Below the pieces are notes generated by a model. It was given only the letters and a program-made list of their open reading frames with translations. It was not told where the DNA came from and ran no database searches. From CAYOVG01 sp964407285 (GTDB lineage: Bacteria; Desulfobacterota; Syntrophobacteria; Syntrophobacterales; Syntrophobacteraceae): a stretch of DNA of 20,560 nucleotides. The DNA lies in assembly GCA_964407285.1 (NCBI GenBank), contig CAYOVG010000088.1:1-20560 (forward strand), read 5' to 3'. Of the stretch, positions 1 to 7,377 are shown piece after piece; the first letter of the stretch is position 1; each line of letters opens with the position of its first letter. The position numbers were made by a program, and so were the translations under genes.

Positions 1-3
1 CGG

Positions 4-38
4 CGGCAATCCCGGTCCGTGCCGGCAATCCCGGTCCG
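4..38. repeat. Short tandem repeat, two copies of a 16-bp unit
   Basis: The 16-base string CGGCAATCCCGGTCCG occurs at 4-19 and again at 23-38, a period of 19 bases. It lies at the window edge, so more copies may exist to the left. No gene is evident in 1-203, which is the region 3' of the small gene at 204-416. Confidence 0.6.
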
Positions 39-203
39 GGGAAATCCATTTTCGGAAATCGCCCGGGGAAGGGGAACAAAGCAGCCGCTCAGGCATACCT
101 TGCGGAAAAGTCCGGATTTCAACCGTTCACAGTATCTCTTGCCGCGCTATGCCGGACCGGCGGCTCCATCGACGGCCGATCCGGCATCGGCTTTCAGCGC
201 GGA

Positions 204-416
204 CTATTCATCCGCCGGATCGTCAATATCCAACGACAGAAGATAGTACGCCGCCTCCTCGGGCGATTCCATCGGAGCCTGGGCGCCCCACTCGCGGAAA
301 TTCCAGCGAACGCCGTTCGCCTCTCTACAGAACCATCCCTCCTCGTTCTGGACGAATTCACCCTCCACGGTCCCATAGCCTTCGAGTTCGATTCTCTTCT
401 TGATCGTCGTCTCCAT
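204..416 (-). CDS. Small acidic hypothetical protein (70 aa)
   Basis: I do not recognise this 70-residue protein. It is acidic, with a Glu/Asp-rich C-terminus, and has no signal peptide or membrane segment. Tryptophan and aromatic residues are spread through the middle (GWFCREANGVRWNFREWG), suggesting a compact beta-rich fold. The ATG start is supported by an AAAGGAG ribosome binding site a few bases upstream on the minus strand. It stands alone: the next minus-strand gene upstream ends more than 300 bases away. It is judged real because of the good ribosome binding site and natural amino-acid composition. The function is unknown. Confidence 0.65.
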   Translation of the reverse strand: METTIKKRIELEGYGTVEGEFVQNEEGWFCREANGVRWNFREWGAQAPMESPEEAAYYLLSLDIDDPADE

Positions 417-748
417 TCGTGTACGTCTCCTTTATTCGGGTGATGCCGGACAGGGACGCCGTAGCGCGCCGTCAATCTCTCCGGCAAGATTGGATGAACC
501 GGCAAAATGTACTCCCTCCCCATGACATCGAAAGATGCCGGGGGATTTCATTCTCCATGCTCCCATCTTACCACGCTGCTCGAGTGTGAACCGGATGATT
601 CTAAACTTAAACTAAGCATCTGCAAATCATACAATCGATGCCGAAGAAAAAATTATTCCGGAAAAGGTATGGAAGACGCTCCGTCCGGGTCGGGTCCGCC
701 AGGGTCGGGAACCGCGCCGACTTTGCAGTTTTCCACGACCGGAAAGCG
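417..748. other. Intergenic region, no gene seen
   Basis: This 332-base gap between two minus-strand genes contains only short open frames without ribosome binding sites or natural composition. It should carry the 3' end of the selenoprotein-candidate transcript and the promoter of the small gene at 204-416. No clear -35/-10 pair or hairpin with a T tract was found. The part around 590-660 is noticeably AT-rich, with a run of A residues near 649-654. Confidence 0.5.
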
Positions 749-1222
749 TCAGCTTACGATAATATTCGGCGGCCTGCCGGTCCCGCTCTTTTCGGGAAGC
801 TGCTCCAAAGTCAGATCTTCAACAGCGTGCAGGTCGCGCACGGCGAAGTAAGCGTTGTTGGAAACGTTGTAGGCAAAGGACTTATCGGCGGCATCCAGGA
901 CTTCCGCCCACTGTGCGCCGAAACAGCTTCGAAAAGCGTCCCGCAGCTCTTCCGCTGTAGCATCATCGGGAACTTCGAGCCAGACCTTGTCCAGGTTGCC
1001 GACCGCAACCAGCCGGCGCGGGCTGATTCACCCGGTTTCATAGAAGTAGACCGGCACGGCGCGCGCCGTACCGCCCGCTGGGCGGTCGTCGAGACCGGTA
1101 AGGCCGGCAAGAGCTTTCCCTTCCATCGTTCCGAAAACGACAAAGAAACGCCTCGAGGCGATATCGAGAATTCCCGGCAGGCGGCCGCAGCCGAGCGCCA
1201 CTAAAACCATTTCTTCGCTCAA
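749..1222 (-). CDS. Candidate selenoprotein of unknown family, read through in-frame UGA (Sec65), 157 aa
   Basis: A single minus-strand frame runs from a TTG at 1222, behind GAGGGAG at 5-base spacing, to TGA at 749-751. It is broken only by one TGA at 1028-1030, which would be residue 65 (context YFYETG-U-ISPRRL). Both sides read like natural protein: a hydrophobic N-terminal half (MVLVALGCG, RRFFVVFGTMEGKALAGL) and an acidic alpha/beta half after the TGA (GNLDKVWLEVPDDATAEEL, CFGAQWAEVLDAADKSFAYN). The second half has no ATG, GTG or TTG near its beginning with which to start independently. A bSECIS-like hairpin follows the TGA at 994-1010. Cysteines at 12 and 100 could partner the selenocysteine. 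No family was recognised. The alternatives are a nonsense-mutated pseudogene, or two unrelated fragments. ATG at 1210 is a second possible start. Confidence 0.55.
994..1010 (-). promoter_or_regulatory. bSECIS-like hairpin downstream of in-frame UGA
   Basis: On the minus strand, GGTTGC (1010-1005), loop GGTCG (1004-1000) and GCAACC (999-994) form a perfect 6-bp stem with a 5-base loop. The loop begins 23 bases after the UGA at 1030-1028. In known bacterial SECIS elements a short stem carries an apical loop with G at its start, usually 16 to 37 bases after the UGA. The E. coli fdhF element has GGUUGC followed by an AGGUCU loop, which this closely resembles. The similarity was seen by eye, and no folding program was run. 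Confidence 0.55.
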
Positions 1223-1382
1223 ACCAACTCCCTCTCTCCCACCCTGCACCGGGTGTTTCAACAGTCGAGCCGATATCCTTCCGTTCCTCAAAACGAACGG
1301 CAGAATACGTCAATATCGGAATGTCGTCAATCAGGAGATACCGGATTCGGTATGGTCGGCATGACGTTACGAACGGCATACT

Positions 1383-1418
1383 CCACCTCTTGCGCGCGCC
1401 GAGGCGCGCAAGAGGTGG
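1383..1418. terminator. Perfect 15-bp hairpin, possible terminator of the flavoprotein gene
   Basis: A perfect 15-base inverted repeat (1383-1397 with 1404-1418, loop GCCGAG) lies 86 bases downstream of the minus-strand flavoprotein gene and upstream of the selenoprotein candidate. The stem is long and GC-rich. Neither strand has a T tract after it, so it is not a classical intrinsic terminator. It may be a transcript-stabilising stem or part of a dispersed repeat. Confidence 0.5.
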
Positions 1419-1503
1419 GGATACGGTACGGCGCAAGGGGTTGGGCTATGGGTCGTTTGCGCTCCTTATTCGTGTTGTTCGCCGTTACTCGCGGGTGTCG
1501 TGA

Positions 1504-2205
1504 TCAGACCGCGCCCTGGAACTTGTTCATCATCACTTTCTGCATCTCGAGTGTAACCGCGGACCTGTCATGGCCTTCCCAGAGGCGTTGTCCCAGGAGC
1601 TTTCCCGCATCAACGGCCGCTTTCATCACCTCCGGTTGCCTGGTCACGTCGGGGGTCGTCTCCGCGGTGATTTTTACTCCTTCTCCATGGAGGAAGTAAG
1701 GGATACCGATTTTGCAGGTTTCCCCGTACCCACAGGAATAGCAGGCTGCAGCCCCTTGCCCCGTCACCCTGGCGACAGTTTCGATGAAATTGTAGAGGAA
1801 GAGCTTCTCGATCTCGTCGGCCGGAAACCGACCCATCGTTCCGCCCACGCCGACAGCTACCCCGAGCTTGCCCCAGAGGGTGTCGCCCTCCTGGTGACGG
1901 AACTGAAACCAGCGCTCGAGGAGCGCGTGCGTGACGGCATTCAGTCCCGAGTAGTAGTTGGGAGCGCCGATGACGTATGCATCCGCCTCGACGATCTTTT
2001 CCCGAAGCGGGGTCATGTCGTCTTCGACCTTGCAGACATTGTCCTTCACGCAGCCAAGACAGGCGATGCAGCCGGAGACCTTCTTGCCCCTGAGCGAGAT
2101 GATTTCATAGTCGCACTCCGTAGCCTTGACCACGGTCTCAACCAGCTTGAAAGTTCCGGAGATTTCTTCTTTGCGAGGGCTTCCACTGATTCCCAGGATT
2201 TTCAT
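1504..2205 (-). CDS. Iron-sulfur flavoprotein (Isf-type), NADPH-dependent FMN reductase family
   Basis: The 233-residue protein starts with MKILGISGSPRK, the FMN phosphate-binding loop of the flavodoxin-like NADPH-dependent FMN reductase superfamily. Cysteines 46, 49, 52 and 58 form CX2CX2CX5C, the compact motif that binds a [4Fe-4S] cluster in archaeal and anaerobic bacterial Isf proteins. GAPNYYSG near residue 80 is the usual second flavin-contact region. A further cysteine group (CYSCGYGETC, about 155-164) lies in the C-terminal half. Isf proteins are homodimers moving electrons between ferredoxin and an acceptor, often in oxidative-stress defence. The partner here is unknown. The start at 2205 is chosen because GGGAGGAA precedes it. 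An upstream in-frame extension to 2274 lacks such support. The gene appears monocistronic and the protein cytoplasmic. Confidence 0.85.
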   Translation of the reverse strand: MKILGISGSPRKEEISGTFKLVETVVKATECDYEIISLRGKKVSGCIACLGCVKDNVCKVEDDMTPLREKIVEADAYVIGAPNYYSGLNAVTHALLERWFQFRHQEGDTLWGKLGVAVGVGGTMGRFPADEIEKLFLYNFIETVARVTGQGAAACYSCGYGETCKIGIPYFLHGEGVKITAETTPDVTRQPEVMKAAVDAGKLLGQRLWEGHDRSAVTLEMQKVMMNKFQGAV

Positions 2206-2616
2206 CGTATTTCCTCCCTGAAGGTTACAGGCACGGTCTCCACGCAAGCGCACGAGCCATACCGGATTCCCCATCCGACAATGGACGAGTCCGCTTGATC
2301 GGTCTTTTCAATACCGGCGCGCTCCAGCCGCTCTTCGCCTCGAGAACCGGCCGGCAGCCGGAGTGGAACGACAATCGCCCGTTTTTTCCTTATTTCCATT
2401 ATTTCGCTCGAGCCGGCCGGCATCGTCCGATCCGGCCATCGTCCTTCTTATAACCGAGTTGCGAGATAAAGGCTGTAGCGAAGGCTACAAAGCGCGGATA
2501 CAGGCTTCGAGCGGCATTTTGCACGGGGCCGCTTAGGATATCGGTGAATCGGCGCAAGAGGATTGCGGTGCGGAAGCGGGCCGGGACGATCGGATCGGAA
2601 ATACTCTCGCTGTGGT
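2206..2616. other. Intergenic region between flavoprotein gene and ftsK; small hairpin only
   Basis: No credible gene is seen in these 411 bases. A short hairpin with 6-bp arms (TGTAGC, loop GAAG, GCTACA) lies at 2474-2489. Its sequence looks like a dispersed repeat but has no T tract. The region should contain the flavoprotein promoter and the end of the ftsK transcript, but no convincing -35/-10 pair or terminator was found. Confidence 0.45.
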
Positions 2617-5600
2617 CTACTCCTGCTCCGGCGGCGCCAGGACTTTCCGGTTGCCGTTGCTCTCCATGGGGCTGACCAGGCCTTCAGCCTCCATCTGCTC
2701 GACCATCCTGGCGGCGCGGTTGTAGCCTATCCGGAGCTGCCGCTGAACGGCGGAAATCGAGGCGCGGCGCGAACTGATCACGAAGGCGACGGCCTCGTCG
2801 TAGAGCGGGTCGGATTCGTCGCCGAAGCGCTCCGCCCCTGTCGTTCCTTCCTCGGCGTCCACGGCCGGGCCGAGCACATCCTCCACATAGTCGGGTTCGC
2901 CCAGTCCCTTCAGGTGTTCGGCCACGGCATACACCTCCTCGTCCGAGACGAACGCCCCGTGCACGCGCTGGGGATAGCCGGAACCGGGCGGCAGGTAGAG
3001 CATGTCTCCCTGCCCGAGCAGGCATTCCGCGCCCATCTGGTCGAGGATGGTGCGGCTGTCGATCTTGGACGAAACCTGGAAGGCGATCCGGGTCGGAATG
3101 TTGGCCTTGATCAGCCCCGTAATGACATCGACCGACGGACGCTGGGTGGCGAGGATCAGATGGATGCCCGCAGCCCGGGCTTTCTGCGCCAGGCGGGCGA
3201 TCAGTTCCTCGATCTTCTTGCCTGCCACCATCATCAGGTCGGCGAGTTCATCGACCACCACCACCACGCAGGGGAGCGGCGAAAGCGGCATCGCATCTTC
3301 CGGCGTGAGGGCGAAGGGGTCGGGCAGAGGCTCCCCGGCGTCGGCGGCTTCACGCACCTTCTGGTTGTAACCCGCGAGATTGCGGACACGTAGCGTGGTC
3401 ATCAGGCGGTAGCGCCGCTCCATTTCCCCCACGCACCAGTTGAGCGCGTTGGCCGCAAGCTTCATGTCCGTCACCACCGGAGCCAGCAGATGAGGGATGC
3501 CGTCGTAGAACGACAACTCCAGCATCTTCGGATCGATCATCACGAAGCGCACCTCGTCGGGCGTCGCCCTGTAGAGCAGCGACAGGATCATGGCGTTCAC
3601 GCCGACCGATTTGCCCGAACCGGTCGTTCCCGCGACCAGCAGGTGCGGCGCCCTCGCCAGGTCCACCACCACGGGCTCGCCGGTGATGTCCTTGCCGAGC
3701 ACCACGGCGAGTTTCGAGGCATGACCCTGGAACACTTCGGACGACAACACCTCCGAGAGGTGAATCAGTTGACGGCGCGGATTGGGGAGTTCCAGCCCCA
3801 TGCAGGTCTTGCCCGGAATGGTTTCCAGCACGCGGATGGCAGCCACGCCCAAGGCGCGGGCAAGGTCTTTCATCAGGCTCACCACCTGCCCGCCGCGCAC
3901 CCCTACGGCCGGCTGGATCTCGTACCGCGTGATGACGGGGCCGGCGTACGCGTCCTGCACGTTCACCTTGACGCGGAATTCGGCGAGCTTCTCCTCAATG
4001 AGGATGCCGCCCGCGATCAGATCGTCCTGGCTCATCGGCGTGACCGCCGGGTCGGCGGGATGCAGCAGCGAAAGAGCCGGCAGACACATGAGGTCATGGT
4101 AACGCGGCCGGAAAGGGTTGCTCCGGCTGCCCGGCGCACGGTGCGCGGGCGGTTCGAGCGGTTCGGAGGGCTCGGAGGGCTCGGAGGGCTCGGGGAGCAG
4201 GCACGGCGCGGGTCCGCCGGCTGCAAGGCCGGAAGCGGGTGGATTGACCGGAACGTCACGCTGCGATTCGGGAAGCGCGTGCCGTTCAACCGGCAATTCC
4301 CGCGTATTCCGCACATCGCCCTCGCCCTCTTCGGACGGTTCCGCCGGCCGTAGCTCCGTCTGATGCGGTTCCGTCCATGACGGTTCCGTCCGTGACGGTT
4401 CCGTCTGTGACTGGTCCGCATGTGTAGATTCCGCCTGAGACGGACCCGTCAGGAGCAGCAGGCCGGACGGCGTGACGGCGGCGGAGTCGGCAGTGGCGGA
4501 AGGGTGAGGGGGCATCGGGAGAATGATGTCCTTCCCCTCGTCTGCCCGCGGAGCGCTCACGGCCACCGGTTCGTCGCGCAACACCGCGCCGGCCGGCGCC
4601 GCGTCGAGTGTTCCTTCGGGCGCCCTTTCGGACTCGGACGCGCTCGTCGCACCCGTACCCGTAGCCATCGATCCGGGGTCGCCCACCGGGAGCGTCCGGT
4701 CTGACGTTCCGGGGATTTCAGGCGTTATGGGAGCTACGGGCGGAGTGGATGCGGGCGAGGACGGCGTCACGGGAGGATGCGGCGCCATGGGCCGGGATGT
4801 GAGTGAGGGCCGGGTTAGGGACGGCGGCGTTTGCAGGGGGGGCGCCGCGCCCCCCCCGGTTCGCCCCGGACGGCTCTCGCGTGGAGTGGAAGAGGGGCCG
4901 GCAAGGACATCGTCACTGGAAACGGCCACTTTCAGACTACCGCCCGGAGCGCTGACGGGCCGCATCCTCCGGGCGGCCTCCCGGACCGGCGTTCCCGGCT
5001 CCATCGAGGCACTGGCGGGCAGGACGATCTTTTCGGCGGGAGCGTCGACGCGACCTCGGCGAGGACCGGATACGGTATTGCGCGGGGTTTCTCCAGGCCG
5101 GTCGGTAGACTCCTGCACTTCACTGTCGGGGAGTTTCCCGCGATAGGTCGCCATCAACCGCCGGCGGATGTCCTCCATGTCCATTGTGACCGGCTGCGCC
5201 CCGGTGGAATCTCGTTCGGGCTCGGGTTTCCGTTCCAAGGATTTCCGTTCGGCGCTCTCCCGGCCGGCCGGCCGAGGGGTTGCAGGACGGAGTTCCGCCG
5301 GCGCCTTATCAAGATATCTTCTCTCAATGTTTCCCAGTATCGATTCACGGTCGATCAGTCGCTCCGGCTGAACCCGTGGGGCGGGCTTCTCACGCTCCGG
5401 ACGATCCGGATGCGCCGCAACGCCGCCGGCGTCCGGGTGGAAGCCGTTTTGAGAATGCCATGCGGTTTCCGGCGACGCTCCTCCCCGCGCACGTCCGAGA
5501 AGACCGTCAACCGGCGTGTGCCGCACGCCGGGTCCGCGAGCTTCGAGCGGCAGCACCCAATCGTTCCCGTCCCCACCCTTCACGGGGGAGGAGTAAGCAG

Positions 5601-5799
5601 CCGCGGGCAACCGCCGCGACCCTCGCGACCGTCTCAACCGTCTCAGCCAGAGCAGAGCGCCGACCACAGGCGCCAATACCGCCGACGCCGCCGCAACCCG
5701 GCTCGGCCACCAGATCGCCGGCGCAACCACCGCGGCTATCGCGCATACCAGGCCCAGTCTCCGGCACCACTTGCCTGAATTCCTATTGAAACTCATCAC
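2617..5799 (-). CDS. ftsK: FtsK/SpoIIIE DNA translocase with very long linker
   Basis: This is a septum-located, ATP-driven DNA pump that moves chromosome termini apart during division and, in relatives, activates XerCD at dif. Of 1060 residues, about 10-55 hold two hydrophobic helices, fewer than the four of E. coli FtsK. About 60-570 form a Pro/Ser/Glu/Thr-rich low-complexity linker with repeats. About 575-990 are the alpha/beta motor, with Walker A GTTGSGKS (K730) and Walker B VVVVDE (D850, E851). The last 75 residues are the winged-helix gamma domain that reads polar sequences (DPLYDEAVAFV, RRASISAVQRQLRIGYNRAARMV). The start may be GTG at 5799 or the adjacent ATG at 5796, behind a weak AAGGGA. 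The gene follows lspA with a 312-base gap, so a separate promoter is likely. Confidence 0.9.
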   Translation of the reverse strand: MMSFNRNSGKWCRRLGLVCAIAAVVAPAIWWPSRVAAASAVLAPVVGALLWLRRLRRSRGSRRLPAAAYSSPVKGGDGNDWVLPLEARGPGVRHTPVDGLLGRARGGASPETAWHSQNGFHPDAGGVAAHPDRPEREKPAPRVQPERLIDRESILGNIERRYLDKAPAELRPATPRPAGRESAERKSLERKPEPERDSTGAQPVTMDMEDIRRRLMATYRGKLPDSEVQESTDRPGETPRNTVSGPRRGRVDAPAEKIVLPASASMEPGTPVREAARRMRPVSAPGGSLKVAVSSDDVLAGPSSTPRESRPGRTGGGAAPPLQTPPSLTRPSLTSRPMAPHPPVTPSSPASTPPVAPITPEIPGTSDRTLPVGDPGSMATGTGATSASESERAPEGTLDAAPAGAVLRDEPVAVSAPRADEGKDIILPMPPHPSATADSAAVTPSGLLLLTGPSQAESTHADQSQTEPSRTEPSWTEPHQTELRPAEPSEEGEGDVRNTRELPVERHALPESQRDVPVNPPASGLAAGGPAPCLLPEPSEPSEPSEPLEPPAHRAPGSRSNPFRPRYHDLMCLPALSLLHPADPAVTPMSQDDLIAGGILIEEKLAEFRVKVNVQDAYAGPVITRYEIQPAVGVRGGQVVSLMKDLARALGVAAIRVLETIPGKTCMGLELPNPRRQLIHLSEVLSSEVFQGHASKLAVVLGKDITGEPVVVDLARAPHLLVAGTTGSGKSVGVNAMILSLLYRATPDEVRFVMIDPKMLELSFYDGIPHLLAPVVTDMKLAANALNWCVGEMERRYRLMTTLRVRNLAGYNQKVREAADAGEPLPDPFALTPEDAMPLSPLPCVVVVVDELADLMMVAGKKIEELIARLAQKARAAGIHLILATQRPSVDVITGLIKANIPTRIAFQVSSKIDSRTILDQMGAECLLGQGDMLYLPPGSGYPQRVHGAFVSDEEVYAVAEHLKGLGEPDYVEDVLGPAVDAEEGTTGAERFGDESDPLYDEAVAFVISSRRASISAVQRQLRIGYNRAARMVEQMEAEGLVSPMESNGNRKVLAPPEQE
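4161..4197. repeat. 9-bp tandem repeats inside the ftsK linker
   Basis: About four near-perfect copies of CTCGGAGGG lie in tandem. They are in frame with ftsK and encode a Ser-Glu-Pro repeat (PSEPSEPSEP). Because the unit is a multiple of three, changes in copy number would alter linker length without a frameshift. Confidence 0.75.
4363..4437. repeat. 15-bp tandem repeats inside the ftsK linker
   Basis: About five units of 15 bases resembling GGTTCCGTCCGTGAC occur in tandem, diverging towards both ends. On the minus strand they encode five-residue units such as TEPSR, TEPSW and TEPHQ. The unit keeps the ftsK frame. Confidence 0.75.
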
Positions 5800-6111
5800 C
5801 GCACCAATCCCTTGAGAAAAGTCTTCCCGTCAGTGATGAACACCGTGACCGATGAATATTACGGCGCTTGCCGCCGTTGATGAAAATCCTCGCCGCGTCC
5901 CTTCCGCCGAAGTGAGATATAGGGAGGATTTCCACGGCAAATCCTTCCTTCGCGGTAAGGGAGCGGGGGAGAGGCTTTGGATTCGATTAAACCTCTTTGA
6001 AATCTTTGTCAACAGTATACGGGCCGGACCGGATGGAGACTCGCGGCCGTGGCGCGGGCGCGGCAGGCGGATTGCGCCCGTTTCGCGGTGTGACGGGACT
6101 GACGGGACGCG
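5800..6111. other. Intergenic region between lspA and ftsK, possible ftsK promoter
   Basis: No supported gene lies in these 312 bases. On the minus strand a perfect TTGACA (6012-6007) is followed 17 bases later by TAATCG, a poor -10 match, so a sigma-70 promoter for ftsK is only possible. Just 3' of lspA the nine-base string TGACGGGAC is directly repeated around 6091-6108. No hairpin terminator for lspA was found. Confidence 0.4.
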
Positions 6112-6624
6112 TCAGTGCGCTGCCCGTCTCCCTGTCCGTAAGAGCCCGAAGACCGCGCGCGCGGTCAGGAGGGCCAAGCCGCAGACGATCGCTACATCGG
6201 CCATGTTGAAGATGTTGGTGCAGTATCCGCCCCCACAGAGGCTTACGAAATCGATCACACGGTTGTGCGGCCCGATCCTGTCGAGGAGGTTTCCGAGGGC
6301 GCCGCCGAACACGAGGGACAACGCCACGGCAGACAACATCCCCGGATGTGGGGCAAAAAGCAGATAAAGCAGAATTGCGCTCAGGAAAGCCGCAACCGCC
6401 GCCGTGAAGACGGGGCCTCGCAGTCCTTCCGGCAGCGGCTCTTCGATGCTGAAGATCCCGCCCTTGTTCTCGTAGTAGAAGAATTCCACGGTTCCGCCCG
6501 CCATCGACAGCTCCTTGCCCTTCGGCAGGTACAGCTCGGCCGCGGTCTTGGTGAGACGGTCGCAGGCAACGCAAAGCACGATCGTCATCAGCGCCGTCAA
6601 AATGATTTTTCGCCTGTGCGGCAT
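6112..6624 (-). CDS. lspA: Lipoprotein signal peptidase (SPase II)
   Basis: LspA is the inner-membrane aspartic protease that cleaves prolipoproteins just before the lipid-modified cysteine. The 170-residue protein has the family's usual length and four hydrophobic segments (about 8-23, 70-90, 95-113, 138-162). Conserved blocks are present: DRLTK (22-26), ENKGGIFS (52-59), GGALGNLLDR (107-116, catalytic Asp115), VIDF (123-126) and FNMAD (139-143, catalytic Asp143). The first block has Arg where Gln is usual. The ATG at 6624 follows AGGA at suitable spacing. A 9-bp GC-rich hairpin sits in its leader. No ileS or lgt partner is adjacent. Probable substrates encoded nearby include the glycine-zipper lipoprotein and the QseG-like protein. 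Confidence 0.92.
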   Translation of the reverse strand: MPHRRKIILTALMTIVLCVACDRLTKTAAELYLPKGKELSMAGGTVEFFYYENKGGIFSIEEPLPEGLRGPVFTAAVAAFLSAILLYLLFAPHPGMLSAVALSLVFGGALGNLLDRIGPHNRVIDFVSLCGGGYCTNIFNMADVAIVCGLALLTARAVFGLLRTGRRAAH

Positions 6625-6660
6625 CCGGCATCCTGATTTCTCGAGTCGGAGCAGACCGGC

Positions 6661-6681
6661 CCGGCCCGGAGACCGGGCCGG
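6661..6681. other. GC-rich hairpin in the lspA leader
   Basis: CCGGCCCGG and CCGGGCCGG form a perfect 9-bp stem with a three-base AGA loop, 37 bases upstream of the lspA start on the minus strand. On that strand no T tract follows. It could be an attenuator or an mRNA-stability element. Confidence 0.45.
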
Positions 6682-6719
6682 CTTTGAAACCCGAAGTCAT
6701 TGAAATCATATTCTGAAAG

Positions 6720-6755
6720 GCTGCATCGATAACCCCCGGAGCTTATCGATGCAGC
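6720..6755 (-). terminator. 13-bp hairpin after the STI1/DP-like gene
   Basis: CTGCATCGATAA (6721-6732) pairs perfectly with TTATCGATGCAG (6743-6754), extended by one outer G-C pair, with a 10-base loop. It begins 18 bases after the stop codon of the minus-strand gene at 6773-7342. The sequence after the stem on that strand has only a short run of T (CCTTTC), so termination may be partial. Confidence 0.6.
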
Positions 6756-6772
6756 GGGCTTATGAGTGCTTC

Positions 6773-7342
6773 TTACTGCGTGTTTTTCCTGATGATTTCC
6801 TGCACCGTCGGGTTGCCGAGCAGTTCCAGGATTTTCGGATTGGAGAGAAGAGTCGAAATGTCTCCCGCGTTGACGGCCCTCATGAGGTCGCCGTCTCTGA
6901 GTATCTGCTGAACGGCGGGATCGTTTTGCAGGGACTCGATCATTTTCATCGTATTCGGGTCGCTTGCGATGTGCTGTTGCAGCGCCTGCACCTGATCCTG
7001 CACGGATGAGGGATTCAACGGCGGCGACGCCTGCTGCTGCTGTTGTTCGAACGGCGTGGAATTCGGGGCTGCGGAGTTCGCCTTGCCCGCCGAACCCGAT
7101 CCGGCTGCATCGGAACTCCTCATGCGGATGTTCTTCACTTTGGACTGATCGATCTCGAATGTGCCCAGGCTGCCGGATTTGATGGTATAGATCCCACCCC
7201 CGAGGGACAGGATTTCCCCCCGGATTTTGCTGCCGTCTTCCAGTTCGATTTCGGCCTGCATGGCGGCGCGAACCTCTGCGGCCACCGCAATGGCCCCTGC
7301 GGCAATCAACAAGGAAAAAAACAAGGACCGAACCTTCTTCAT
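6773..7342 (-). CDS. Secreted protein with C-terminal STI1/DP-like helical domain
   Basis: The 189-residue precursor has a signal peptide (MKKVRSLFFSLLIAAGAIAV, cleavage near AAEVRA-AM). A small beta region follows (about 28-75; EIELEDGSKIRGEIL, GGIYTIKSG), like an Sm/SH3-type fold of periplasmic proteins. Then come a Ser/Gln-rich linker with a glutamine run (about 99-104) and a helical C-terminus (115-186) with repeated Asp/Asn-Pro turns (SDPNTMKMI, NDPAVQQIL, SNPKILELL, GNPTVQEII). That pattern is typical of STI1/DP domains of Hsp70/Hsp90 co-chaperones, which hold hydrophobic helices. A periplasmic chaperone-like role is inference. The start at 7342 is preferred because AAGGAGG lies 9 bases upstream. 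An in-frame ATG at 7348 is too close to it. The 3' end is marked by the hairpin at 6720-6755. Confidence 0.8.
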   Translation of the reverse strand: MKKVRSLFFSLLIAAGAIAVAAEVRAAMQAEIELEDGSKIRGEILSLGGGIYTIKSGSLGTFEIDQSKVKNIRMRSSDAAGSGSAGKANSAAPNSTPFEQQQQQASPPLNPSSVQDQVQALQQHIASDPNTMKMIESLQNDPAVQQILRDGDLMRAVNAGDISTLLSNPKILELLGNPTVQEIIRKNTQ

Positions 7343-7377
7343 CGCCATATGCCTCCTTGACAAGGAACAAAAATCAG

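Noticed and set aside
749..1222. Reading the UGA simply as a nonsense mutation (pseudogene)
   Set aside because: Not excluded, but the frame has only this one defect, no frameshift was seen, and a bSECIS-like hairpin sits at the proper distance. The selenocysteine reading is therefore preferred at moderate confidence.
1038..1436. Alternative minus-strand frame of 132 codons overlapping the selenoprotein candidate
   Set aside because: It is rich in Arg and Ser, lacks a ribosome binding site and gives no natural hydrophobic pattern. The frame with the UGA reads far more like protein.
2244..2259. Sigma-54-like site upstream of the flavoprotein gene (minus strand TGGCTC ... TTGC)
   Set aside because: The GG and GC are separated by eleven bases, not the strict ten, so sigma-54 binding is unlikely.
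5830..6012. 60-codon minus-strand open frame between lspA and ftsK
   Set aside because: It has no ribosome binding site and an unconvincing composition. It also overlaps the possible ftsK promoter.
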